DNA from: Mycolicibacterium mucogenicum DSM 44124
GTDB lineage: Bacteria > Actinomycetota > Actinomycetes > Mycobacteriales > Mycobacteriaceae
Reading direction: 5' to 3'
Assembly: GCF_005670685.2 (NCBI RefSeq)
Contig: NZ_CP062008.1
Coordinates: 5,766,001 to 5,830,000 of the forward strand
DNA: 64,000 nucleotides
Position 1 is the stretch's first letter. Every line of letters begins with the position of its first letter. Below are positions 43,528 through 51,381 of this stretch, piece by piece. The notes beneath the pieces were generated by a model that searched no databases, was not told the origin of the DNA, and worked only from the letters and a program-made list of their open reading frames with translations. The translations under genes were made by a program, and so were the position numbers.

Positions 43528-43851
43528 TCAGTTACGCGAACGAGTCCCAATATCCTGGGCCGCTTTTCTTACCGAAGCCGCCCCCAATTCGTCGGACTGC
43601 ACGTATTTCTCTGCGGCTTCGATGAACTTCTCACCGTGCTCGACAAGGTTCTTGGGATACAACGCCGTCGCTTCCTGCCAATCCGCGGCCAACGACGCAA
43701 GGGCGCCGGCGGATCTACCTACCCAGCCCGACTGAGCGGACGCAATCGCTGTGTCGCTGTCGCCGAATGCCGATCTCGTCCTCGCGGCAATCTCACCCAC
43801 CTCGACACCTGATGTGTGAATCTCGGCCGGATCGACCTTCAACTCGCTCAT
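43528..43851 (-). CDS. EspC/WXG100-like ESX secretion-associated protein
   Basis: 107-residue helical-hairpin protein. It begins MSELKVDPAEIHTSGVEVGE, has a WxG turn (W43-V-G45 in QSGWVGRSAG) and, after the second helix, a YxxxD motif (Y83-V-Q-S-D87), the general type VII export signal. These fit the EspC/DUF2580 group that co-folds with a larger substrate. It is encoded on the opposite strand, convergent with the calpain-type gene pair. ATG at 43851. Confidence 0.8.
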   Translation of the reverse strand: MSELKVDPAEIHTSGVEVGEIAARTRSAFGDSDTAIASAQSGWVGRSAGALASLAADWQEATALYPKNLVEHGEKFIEAAEKYVQSDELGAASVRKAAQDIGTRSRN

Positions 43852-44021
43852 GCGTTCCCCCTTGCGCGCCGTACGCACTACTGCGGCTTGAACACCTCCA
43901 CATTAACGCTGCCGTGGACACCTGCTCGGCACGAATTCGCCGCGATTCGAAATGGCCAGCGCTGCTAATGTCATGAAAAGCAGGAGAATCTCGTCGGATT
44001 CGAGAAGGCACTCAGGGGTCC

Positions 44022-44546
44022 ATGTTGCACAGTGACCGATCGGATGACGTAGACGACTGGGCCGACGAAAGCGACGTGGATTTCGACGATTTCGTTGCCC
44101 CGCCCAGTTACTTCGATGTCGTAGCGGACGACACCGACCGCCAGGCAGCCGAGTCCGGCAGCGTGTCCGATTCGGCACGCGCTCTCACGCCAGACGACGA
44201 GACCACAGGCCCGATCGTGCTCGCTGTCAGCGTGACCAACGCCGCAGAGACCGTCACTGCGACGGCGACCATCAGTGGCTGGCTACAACGTATCGAGCTG
44301 GCACCACACGTGACGTCCATCGACGAGGCAGAGCTGGCTCGGGAAGTCATCGCCACCGCCGAGCTGGCCAGGCTGAAGGGCCAGGCCAGTCAGCGGAACC
44401 TCGTTGAAGACATGCTGATGTGGCAAGGCGCAGACAGCCACACCGCCCGCGACTACGTCGACGAATACATGAACTTGCCGACTTCGGCTCAAGCGGCCGA
44501 GGCCGAGGCCGAAGCGAACGCGCGGTACCTGCGAGGCGAGTATTGA
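44022..44546 (+). CDS. EspH-like ESX-1 secretion-associated protein (copy 1)
   Basis: 174 residues. The acidic N-terminus (DDVDDWADESDVDFDDF) and the core pattern VTNAAETVTATATISGWLQRIELAP, then LAREVIATAELARLKGQASQ, match EspH (Rv3867) in order and spacing. The C-terminus (NLPTSAQAAEAEAEANARYL) also corresponds to EspH. EspH acts as a cytosolic chaperone for ESX-1 substrates of the EspE/EspF class. Divergent from the EspC-like gene, with a 170-base gap. A paralog is at 50902. Confidence 0.82.
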   Translation: MLHSDRSDDVDDWADESDVDFDDFVAPPSYFDVVADDTDRQAAESGSVSDSARALTPDDETTGPIVLAVSVTNAAETVTATATISGWLQRIELAPHVTSIDEAELAREVIATAELARLKGQASQRNLVEDMLMWQGADSHTARDYVDEYMNLPTSAQAAEAEAEANARYLRGEY

Positions 44547-44548
44547 AG

Positions 44549-44971
44549 CTAACCGATCCGGTACGTCCATCCCGCGTCGGCGACACACTGCTGGATCGGG
44601 ATCTTGATGTCGTCGGTCGTGATCAGGTGGTGCATGCAGTTCGAGTTGCCCGACCAGAACAGCTGCAGGTCGCCGGTGTCGTGACACTCGATCCACTGGC
44701 CTTCGGCGTCCTGGCGCCATTCGACCAGGTGATCCACCGCGTGCAGGAGCCGGTTCTCGGCATCCAGTCGTAGATGGACCTGGAAGGTCAGCGCCACCGC
44801 CAGATCTTCGAGTACCTGCCGCCAGTCCGGGTCGTCGGACTTCCACTCGGCAACCAGGTCGACGCCCTCGGAAGCGCCGTCACGGATCAGCCACGGGCGC
44901 GCCGGACTGTTCAGCTGCAGCAGGCAGCCGTGCAGGTCACTGTCCGGGGATGATTTCAATGCTGAGGGCAA
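44549..44971 (-). CDS. Conserved hypothetical protein coupled to a lipoprotein gene
   Basis: Up to 140 residues. The in-frame start upstream is a TTG at 44971, overlapping the lipoprotein gene by 35 bases; the true start may be internal. The sequence (LLQLNSPARPWLIRDG, HLRLDAENRLLHAVDHLVEW, LITTDDIKIPIQQC) is soluble and of no family I recognise. It lies immediately convergent with the EspH-like gene. Confidence 0.6.
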   Translation of the reverse strand: MPSALKSSPDSDLHGCLLQLNSPARPWLIRDGASEGVDLVAEWKSDDPDWRQVLEDLAVALTFQVHLRLDAENRLLHAVDHLVEWRQDAEGQWIECHDTGDLQLFWSGNSNCMHHLITTDDIKIPIQQCVADAGWTYRIG

Positions 44972-45257
44972 TGTTGGATCCCTTGACGTCGACGGCTCGC
45001 ACCATCGCGCGGCGGGACTTCGCGCCGGTGACCACGGTGCAGGTCTGTGCCGCTCCCACCTTGCCCTCGAGACCGCCGTCGCACACCACGGAATCGATGG
45101 TTGAGCTGGTTTTGGTGCCCAAGTTGTTCTTGACCGCCGTCTCCAATTGGGCTTTCGACATGGTGGGGGCTCCGCCCCCGACGTGCACGGAGCACGACGT
45201 CAGCACGCATGCTGCGGCGAGCAGCGCAGCCCGTCGCGGCGTCGATCGACCGCCCAT
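44937..45257 (-). CDS. DUF4333 lipoprotein
   Basis: 106 residues with a lipoprotein signal peptide; the lipobox is LTSC with the lipidated Cys22. The mature domain (TMSKAQLETAVKNNLGTK, DSVVCDGGLEGKVGAAQTC) is the DUF4333 fold common in mycobacterial cell-envelope proteins, with two cysteines likely forming a disulphide. Function unknown. Confidence 0.85.
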   Translation of the reverse strand: MGGRSTPRRAALLAAACVLTSCSVHVGGGAPTMSKAQLETAVKNNLGTKTSSTIDSVVCDGGLEGKVGAAQTCTVVTGAKSRRAMVRAVDVKGSNIALSIEIIPGQ

Positions 45258-45285
45258 GCTGAATCAGTATGCCCGCCCGCGGAGT

Positions 45286-45708
45286 TCAGAATTGCGCAAC
45301 CGCGAATCCCGACAGCAGCACCAAGAATCCGCCGACCTCTCCGAGGATCAGCGCCACCATCCCGGCGTGCAGACCACCACGGGGGTGCTCGAACTGGTTG
45401 GTGGTGTCCTGCCGGAGCCCATGATGGATGTACGCGGCGATTGCGACGACGAAGAAGAACACCAAAACCATTGCGGCCGTGAGGTTCACCCACGTCGGCC
45501 AGGAACTGAGCTGCACGAACACCGCCACCAGCAGGGTCGAGAACGAGTACATCAGCGCGGCCCGGTGCGCGATGTCGACGTAGGGGTGCGCCAGATGGTC
45601 GGCGTTGACGGCCATCTGCCGGTACTTCCAGATGCCGAGGACCAGCGCCAGCAGGAAGATCAGGCCGGCGGCGAAAAGCGTGATGACGGTTGCGGTACCG
45701 AGAACCAT
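45286..45708 (-). CDS. Four-helix membrane protein
   Basis: 140 residues with four hydrophobic segments (VITLFAAGLIFLLALVLGIW, MYSFSTLLVAVFVQL, LTAAMVLVFFFVVAIAAYI, MVALILGEVGGFLVLLSGF). No catalytic motif. It starts 10 bases after the PHP gene's stop on the same strand, so the two are probably co-transcribed. In M. tuberculosis a small membrane gene (Rv3857c) also follows the PHP gene. Confidence 0.78.
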   Translation of the reverse strand: MVLGTATVITLFAAGLIFLLALVLGIWKYRQMAVNADHLAHPYVDIAHRAALMYSFSTLLVAVFVQLSSWPTWVNLTAAMVLVFFFVVAIAAYIHHGLRQDTTNQFEHPRGGLHAGMVALILGEVGGFLVLLSGFAVAQF

Positions 45709-45718
45709 GGGCCCGACG

Positions 45719-46723
45719 CTACGCGGCGGCCCAGGACAGCAGTCGCTCGACCGGCCAGGTGTTGACGATCCGATCCTGCGGCACACCGGCATCCAGCGCC
45801 CGCTGCGCGCCGTAGCCGAGGAAGTCCAGCTGGCCGGGCGCATGCGCGTCGGTGTCGATCGAGAACACGCAACCGGTGTCCAACGCGAGATTCAGTAGCC
45901 GGGTCGGCGGGTCACGCCGCTCCGGGCGCGAATTGATCTCCACCGCAACATCATTGGCGGCGCACGCCGCGAATACCGCTTCCGCGTCGAACTTCGATTC
46001 CGGCCGGGTGCCGCGCGAGCCCTCGACCAGGCGACCTGTGCAGTGGCCCAGCACATTCGCCCGACCACCGGACACCGCGCGAACCATACGCCGCGTCATC
46101 GCTGCGGCGTCCATGGACAGCTTCGAGTGCACGCTGGCCACCACCACGTCCAGCCGCTCCAACAGCTCAGGTTCCTGATCCAGCGAGCCGTCTTCGAGGA
46201 CGTCGACTTCGATGCCGGTGAGAATCCGCATCGGCGCGAACCGGTCCCGGATTTCGTCGATGACGTCCAGCTGCTGACGGAGCCGGTCCGGACTGAGCCC
46301 GTTCGCCACGGTCAGCCGTGGCGAGTGGTCGGTGAGCGCACAGTACTCGTGGCCCAAACGCTGTGCGGTGGCCATCATTTCACTGATGGGCGCCGAGCCG
46401 TCGGACCAGTTCGAGTGCAGATGCAGGTCGCCCTTCAGTGCCGTGCGCAGCGCTCCCCCACCCAAATCGGCTGCCGCCGTGCGCAGTTGGACGAGCGCGT
46501 CAGGCTCCCGTCCGGCCCACGCCTGGGCGATCACGGCGGCGGTCTTGGGTCCGACGCCGGCGAGCGTCTGCCAGCTATTGGCCCGGCCCAGCTTCTCGCG
46601 TTGTTCGGGTGTCAGCGCCTCCACCACGTCCGCGGCTTTGCGGTAGGCCATGACGCGGCGGGACTCCTCACGTGCGCGGTCCTTGTAGAAGGCGATCTCT
46701 CGCAACGCGGCCACCGGGTCCAT
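45719..46723 (-). CDS. PHP-domain phosphoesterase with N-terminal helix-hairpin-helix (Rv3856c-like)
   Basis: 334 residues. Residues about 45-85 contain a helix-hairpin-helix (WQTLAGVGPKTAAVIAQAW). The PHP metal site is built from DLHLHSNWSDGSAPISEM, CALTDHSP, GIEVDVLEDGSLD and SVHSKLSMD, with SIDTDAHA near the end. The arrangement resembles the C-terminal part of bacterial family-X DNA polymerases, minus the polymerase. It may act on DNA ends or a nucleotide phosphate. Confidence 0.88.
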   Translation of the reverse strand: MDPVAALREIAFYKDRAREESRRVMAYRKAADVVEALTPEQREKLGRANSWQTLAGVGPKTAAVIAQAWAGREPDALVQLRTAAADLGGGALRTALKGDLHLHSNWSDGSAPISEMMATAQRLGHEYCALTDHSPRLTVANGLSPDRLRQQLDVIDEIRDRFAPMRILTGIEVDVLEDGSLDQEPELLERLDVVVASVHSKLSMDAAAMTRRMVRAVSGGRANVLGHCTGRLVEGSRGTRPESKFDAEAVFAACAANDVAVEINSRPERRDPPTRLLNLALDTGCVFSIDTDAHAPGQLDFLGYGAQRALDAGVPQDRIVNTWPVERLLSWAAA

Positions 46724-46795
46724 GACGTCCAGTCTGCCAACGCGCGGAGGAAACTCACAGGAATTAGTAGCCGGTCGTGACTAGTTTCAGTAAGC

Positions 46796-47647
46796 GTGCG
46801 ATTCGCCTTCAAAACCTCACCGCAAGACACCACCTGGTCGGACATGCTCGCCGTGTGGCAGGCCGCCGACGACATCGACGTGTTCGAGTCCGGCTGGACC
46901 TTCGACCACTTCTATCCGATCTTCTCCGACTCGTCCGGTCCCTGTCTGGAGGGCTGGGTCACGCTGACCGCGCTGGCGCAGGCCACCAAACGGCTGCGGG
47001 TCGGCGTTCTGGTCACCGGCATCCACTATCGACACCCGGCCGTGCTGGCCAACATGGCATCCGCGCTGGACATCGTCTCGAACGGCCGGCTGGAGCTGGG
47101 CATCGGCGCCGGCTGGAACGAGGAGGAGTCCGGCGCCTATGGCATCGAGTTGGGCTCGGTCAAAGAGCGGTTCGACCGCTTCGAAGAGGCCTGCGAGGTG
47201 CTCAAAGGCCTCCTCAGCCAGGACACCACGACCTTCGACGGCAAGTTCTATCAGTTGAAGGACGCCCGCAACGAGCCGAAGGGGCCGCAACAGCCGCACC
47301 CGCCGTTCTGCATCGGCGGTAGCGGCGAGAAGCGCACCCTGAAGATCACTGCCAAGTACGCCGATCACTGGAACTTCGTCGGCGGGACGCCGGAGGAGTT
47401 TGCCCGCAAGCGCGACGTGCTCGCCGCGCATTGTGCCGACATCGGCCGGGATCCCAAGGAGATCACCCTGTCGGCGCACGTCCGGCTCGGCCAGGACCGG
47501 GACTACCGCAAGGTGGTCGACGAGGCTGCGGGCCTGGGCGCTGAGGGCCTGGACCTGGCGATCATCTACATCCCCCAACCGCACGACCCGGCCGTGCTGG
47601 AGCCGTTGGCCGAAGCGATCCGGGACTCAGGGCTGCTGACCGCCTGA
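46796..47647 (+). CDS. LLM-class F420-dependent oxidoreductase
   Basis: 283-residue luciferase-like TIM barrel. MRFAFKTSPQDTTWSDMLAV, RLRVGVLVTGIHYRHPAVLA and GRLELGIGAGWNEEESGAYG are the canonical F420-binding blocks of this family. Soluble; substrate unknown. GTG start at 46796. A strong terminator follows 10 bases after the stop. Confidence 0.9.
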   Translation: MRFAFKTSPQDTTWSDMLAVWQAADDIDVFESGWTFDHFYPIFSDSSGPCLEGWVTLTALAQATKRLRVGVLVTGIHYRHPAVLANMASALDIVSNGRLELGIGAGWNEEESGAYGIELGSVKERFDRFEEACEVLKGLLSQDTTTFDGKFYQLKDARNEPKGPQQPHPPFCIGGSGEKRTLKITAKYADHWNFVGGTPEEFARKRDVLAAHCADIGRDPKEITLSAHVRLGQDRDYRKVVDEAAGLGAEGLDLAIIYIPQPHDPAVLEPLAEAIRDSGLLTA

Positions 47648-47657
47648 GATACGGCAA

Positions 47658-47689
47658 CCGCCCGGAGCCGAGAGATCGGTTCCGGGCGG
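47658..47689 (+). terminator. Terminator after the LLM oxidoreductase
   Basis: 14-base stem (47658-47671 with 47676-47689, one G-U pair) and GAGA tetraloop, followed by a short T-rich run (TTCTTAATTATC) from 47697. Confidence 0.85.
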
Positions 47690-47790
47690 GCGTGCGTTCT
47701 TAATTATCGCGGAGGTCACAAATCGATAACGATCAGCAAAGCAGCTGACGTTACTGCCGATTACCGTCGGCCAGGGCGGTCGATCGGGCG

Positions 47791-47931
47791 CTAGGCGCCG
47801 AAGCGGACCATGTCCGCGGCGGTGACCAGGCGCTCGTTCTTCGCCGGAAACTCGCGGCTCTTGACCGGGTGCCGGAACAGGGACCAGGCAATACGTCCCA
47901 TGCGCGAACGTGAGATCGGGTTGTTGTACAC
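47791..47931 (-). CDS. Small basic conserved protein
   Basis: 46-residue product from the GTG at 47931, placed 8 bases after AGGAG. It is strongly basic (NPISRSRMGRIAWSLFRHPV, then KSREFPAKNERLVTAADMVR). It looks like a real short gene because of the Shine-Dalgarno and even codon use. No known family or signal peptide. Confidence 0.45.
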   Translation of the reverse strand: MYNNPISRSRMGRIAWSLFRHPVKSREFPAKNERLVTAADMVRFGA

Positions 47932-48107
47932 GGTGATCACTCCTGCGGTCGGCGATTGGTTGCACCGTGGGGCCAGACTATCGCACGGCCCTCGCGATTT
48001 CATTACAACGCCGGTCATCGGCAAACCTTTGGAGGCGCGCCGAAAGTAACAGCGGCGTGTCGGATGTGACTGGTGTGATTGTTGTTGCGGAAGAAGCCCT
48101 TAAAGCC

Positions 48108-48122
48108 CTCTTAATTTAAGAG
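48108..48122. promoter_or_regulatory. A+T-rich palindrome upstream of the deacetylase region
   Basis: CTCTTAA-T-TTAAGAG is a perfect 7-base inverted repeat around one base. It lies in a 247-base gap between convergent-facing and downstream genes; its role is unclear (operator or weak terminator). Confidence 0.35.
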
Positions 48123-48178
48123 AGTGACAGCCGCGCAAGTGACCCACCAGACAATATGAGCTACGTCACTCACGCGGC

Positions 48179-49018
48179 TCAGACCGGAAGTTCACGCGGC
48201 TTCCGGAACACGTCGTCCAGCGTGACGGTGCGCAGGTTGCGTTCCTTCAACAGGTCGACCAGTTGGCCGTACACGTGCGTCACCGGCAGGTGGTTGAGGT
48301 GGCCGATGACCACCGTCTGCTCCGTGAAGTACTTGCCCGCCATCTTGAGGATGTAGTCCTCGGTGACGATGTTCTCGTCGCCCAGCGATCCCGTCCACAT
48401 GGTCGGCGTCGAGTAGCCGAGCTCCGCGGCGATCTTGTCGACGATTGCGTTGTGGCTGCCATACGGCGGCCGGTAGTACGGACGGGAGTCGACCCCGAAG
48501 GTCGACTGCAGGAACTTGTGGTTGCGCTCCAACTGGTCGACGATCTCGTCCTTGGACAGTTTCGCCAGGTCCGGATGCGACCAGGTGTGGTTGCCCAGCT
48601 GAATCTGGCCCGACTCCACGAGCGGCAACATGAGGTCCCGGTTCTCGGTCCATGACTGGTAGCGGCCGTTGACGAAATAGGTCAGCCGCATCCCGGTGTC
48701 CCGCGCGAGCTTGGTGTACGCGCGCACCACCTCGGAACTCACGCCGTCATCGAGCGTGATCGCCACGCGATTGCCGGCCACGTCCGGCAGGCTGCTGAGC
48801 TCGCCGCCACCCGGCAAGGCCAATCCCATGCCCCGCTGTACCGGTTCCTTCGGAGCCTTCGGCGGCGCCGCGGCCCCGGTCGCGGCCGGCCCGTCGACAG
48901 CGCACCGCGCCAGGCCCACGCCGGCCACCACCGAGGCCGACAAGCCCACGAGAAAACGTCGCCGGCTCAGCTCAGAGCCGGCGAACAGGGATCCGGGTGC
49001 AGTGGAGTAGTTCGCCAT
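48179..49018 (-). CDS. Tat-exported polysaccharide deacetylase (NodB-type)
   Basis: 279-residue predicted cell-wall or surface polysaccharide deacetylase. The twin-arginine signal SRRRFLVG lies at residues 18-25. NodB motifs: catalytic TLDDG with D90-D91, metal-binding H144 and H148 in NHTWSH, RPPYG near 183-187, and VVIGHLNHLP late in the domain. An Ala/Pro linker (45-60) follows the signal peptide. Substrate could be peptidoglycan or a glycan; not determinable here. Confidence 0.9.
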   Translation of the reverse strand: MANYSTAPGSLFAGSELSRRRFLVGLSASVVAGVGLARCAVDGPAATGAAAPPKAPKEPVQRGMGLALPGGGELSSLPDVAGNRVAITLDDGVSSEVVRAYTKLARDTGMRLTYFVNGRYQSWTENRDLMLPLVESGQIQLGNHTWSHPDLAKLSKDEIVDQLERNHKFLQSTFGVDSRPYYRPPYGSHNAIVDKIAAELGYSTPTMWTGSLGDENIVTEDYILKMAGKYFTEQTVVIGHLNHLPVTHVYGQLVDLLKERNLRTVTLDDVFRKPRELPV

Positions 49019-49218
49019 AGGTATTCAGTTCTGGTCGATCGGGACCCGAACCGATTTATTGTGCAACTCCAGTCACACCAGCCTCATGCGACACACCCGG
49101 CGGTATCGAGTCGTTATCAACGACGTCCGCGGTCACATCCAGCGGACACACAAGTTCCGTCAGATCACACCGCTGTCCGCAGCTACGCTGGACATGGGGC
49201 AATGCCGAAGGGGGGCTT

Positions 49219-50589
49219 GTGGGACTTTTCGAAAAAGTGACCGACATCGTCGAGGCCCCATTCAAGATTGCGAGCGGCGTCGTCAACGGCGTTATCGATA
49301 CCACTCACTTCGTGGGTGACATCAGCCGTGGCGACTACACCACCGCGGCAAGCGATCTCACCAAGGTGATTGCGGACGGATCTGACATCGTGCAAGGACT
49401 CGGATCGCTCGGCGCATCGGTGGCACCAGTACCGGCGGGATATCAAGGCGCACAAGCGACGGACCCGAGCTCCAAGATCTTGTGGGGCGCCAAGATGGTC
49501 ATCGAAGGTTTGGAGAAGGCCACAGGAACCGGGACCCCATATGACGGCGACGAGTTCCGTGAATCAAGCAAGCGTTTGGAATCGGTCGTCGAGACCCTGG
49601 TTGACGCAGCCCCACATACCGATCGATGGGACGGCACGGCCTCCCAGGTGTATACCGCAGTCAATGCCTCCCACCGGAGGGTTGCATCCGGCGTGCAAGC
49701 GTCCGACCTCGCGATTGCCGGAGTCCTCGATACAGAGGCCGGCCAGGTAACCCGGACTCGTAAGACTTTCGACGACGAAAAGGACTGGCTCGGAAAGTTC
49801 GACCTCATGACCGTCCATCTCAATGCGACCGGCCCGGGTCGAGCCATCAAGATTGCGCTTGATACCGCGGTAGCCGCTGTTACCGTCACCGCCGCAGGCA
49901 CCGCTATGACGATTCTCGTGAAGAACAGTTTCGAGAACGCAGGGCGCATTCGCGAACATCTCGATGCGTACGAAACCGCACTGCGCGACACATCCGGAAA
50001 ACCCGCGAGCAACGGGGTATTCCCACCCATCCCAGACGACGAGCTGCCACGCCGTGATACGAATCCGAATGGCACGACTCACATGCCAAATCCGGAGGAC
50101 GGCACTACCGAGCCGAGACGCACGAAGGCCAACGAGCCATATACCGAGCCCAGCCCAGAAGAACCCGTCCCAAGCGGCCCGCCAGCCACTCCGTATGGCA
50201 TGCCCACGTTGCCATCCGCACCGTCAGCTCCTTCAACACCAACAACGTCACAACCAGCACCACCACCGCTCGCGACACCGATTCCGAGCGCCGCACCTAC
50301 GACACCACTTGCGCCAGCGGCGTTCTCGCCACAGCCTCAGCGGACCACGCCCTCCGCACCCGCAACGACTGCAGCATCGGCATTCACGGCTCCTATGTCG
50401 ACATCGGCCAGTGCGCCGGTGTCGTCTCCAGGTTCTGCGCAGTCGGCCGCAGTATCGCCGACACAGGCCGCATCAGTTGCCGCCCCGGCGAATCCCGGCC
50501 CTCGCGCACCAATCAACGTGCCTACGGAAGAGGCTCAATCGGACGCCACCAAACCCGAACCACAAGGAACGAACCCCCATGGCAAGTGA
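49219..50589 (+). CDS. EspA/EspE-family type VII secretion effector
   Basis: 456 residues, no signal peptide. The N-terminal 260 residues are helical with a WxG turn (W137-D-G139 in DRWDGTASQVYTAVNAS) and a hydrophobic segment near 220-245 (ALDTAVAAVTVTAAGTAMTI). The remainder is a long Pro/Ala/Ser/Thr-rich disordered tail. This is the EspA/EspE layout. In ESX-1 systems EspE/EspA are secreted together with an EspF/EspC partner, encoded directly downstream here with an 11-base overlap. Confidence 0.82.
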   Translation: MGLFEKVTDIVEAPFKIASGVVNGVIDTTHFVGDISRGDYTTAASDLTKVIADGSDIVQGLGSLGASVAPVPAGYQGAQATDPSSKILWGAKMVIEGLEKATGTGTPYDGDEFRESSKRLESVVETLVDAAPHTDRWDGTASQVYTAVNASHRRVASGVQASDLAIAGVLDTEAGQVTRTRKTFDDEKDWLGKFDLMTVHLNATGPGRAIKIALDTAVAAVTVTAAGTAMTILVKNSFENAGRIREHLDAYETALRDTSGKPASNGVFPPIPDDELPRRDTNPNGTTHMPNPEDGTTEPRRTKANEPYTEPSPEEPVPSGPPATPYGMPTLPSAPSAPSTPTTSQPAPPPLATPIPSAAPTTPLAPAAFSPQPQRTTPSAPATTAASAFTAPMSTSASAPVSSPGSAQSAAVSPTQAASVAAPANPGPRAPINVPTEEAQSDATKPEPQGTNPHGK

Positions 50590-50905
50590 TCACGAAAAGA
50601 ACCTCGTCGTCCTGACCGAACATCTCCTGCATCTGGCGGAAAAGCAGCGGAAAGCGTCGGATCAGATCGCCGGATCGACCAGGTCATTGGTCGATCCGGC
50701 ACGTCAAGTGTCCGACACCCACGGGATAGCCTGCGAAGCAACTCATCTGGCGGTGTCGGCGGCGATCTCCGCCCGCCGCGCCGGCGGCAAGCAGATGCAG
50801 AAAGTGTCGAACGAGCTCGACCTCAAGCTTACCGACGCGTCTGCCTATTACGGCAACGCCGACGCCGCCGGAGCTCAGATGCTCAATCACCAAATGCCCA
50901 GATGA
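50579..50905 (+). CDS. EspC/EspF-like type VII secretion partner
   Basis: 108-residue two-helix protein. It ends its second helix with YxxxD (Y91-G-N-A-D95 in SAYYGNADAAG), the type VII export signal. The usual WxG turn is replaced by THG at 48-50. ATG at 50579 overlaps the EspE-like stop by 11 bases, and its own stop overlaps the EspH-like ATG (ATGA), so the three genes are translationally coupled. Confidence 0.82.
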   Translation: MASDHEKNLVVLTEHLLHLAEKQRKASDQIAGSTRSLVDPARQVSDTHGIACEATHLAVSAAISARRAGGKQMQKVSNELDLKLTDASAYYGNADAAGAQMLNHQMPR

Positions 50906-51381
50906 ATACATCTGACGACGGCTGGGACGCTGGCACCAACGAAGACGAATCGATCCTCGACACCCTCTACGGCGGGGTGTTTCCGGTGACCAACACCGAT
51001 GAATCTGCCTCGGCCGCAACATCAGACGGTGACCACGACACCGTTGAGTCACTGATTTTCACTGTGACGAATCCTCTTGGAACCGTCTCGGTAGCTACAC
51101 TTTCTAACGGCGCACCGTACCGAGTTGAACTCGCCCCTGAAGTCGCCAGGATGACGGAACATGAACTGATCGAAGAGATTTCGCTGATCGCGAGGCTAGC
51201 CCGACAGAACGCCCTGGCCGGACAGCACTTGATCATTTCGGGGATGCTCTCCAATTCCGGCCTCGACCGAGCGTTCGTCCGGAGCTACCTGGAACGCGAC
51301 CTCGGGCTTCCTTCAATGGAAGCCGCACTCGCCGACAAGGCTCGGATCTTCGCCACACGGTACGAACGTGAAGAGGACTGA
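50902..51381 (+). CDS. EspH-like ESX-1 secretion-associated protein (copy 2)
   Basis: 159 residues. The core ESLIFTVTNPLGTVSVATLS and VELAPEVARMTEHELIEEIS, then ARLARQNALAGQH, follow M. tuberculosis EspH closely (its LELFTVTNPQGSVSVSTL and RQKARASQ segments). The C-terminal LGLPSMEAALADKARIFATR corresponds to the EspH tail. EspH is a dedicated chaperone for EspE/EspF export, fitting its place in this operon. Confidence 0.85.
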   Translation: MNTSDDGWDAGTNEDESILDTLYGGVFPVTNTDESASAATSDGDHDTVESLIFTVTNPLGTVSVATLSNGAPYRVELAPEVARMTEHELIEEISLIARLARQNALAGQHLIISGMLSNSGLDRAFVRSYLERDLGLPSMEAALADKARIFATRYEREED

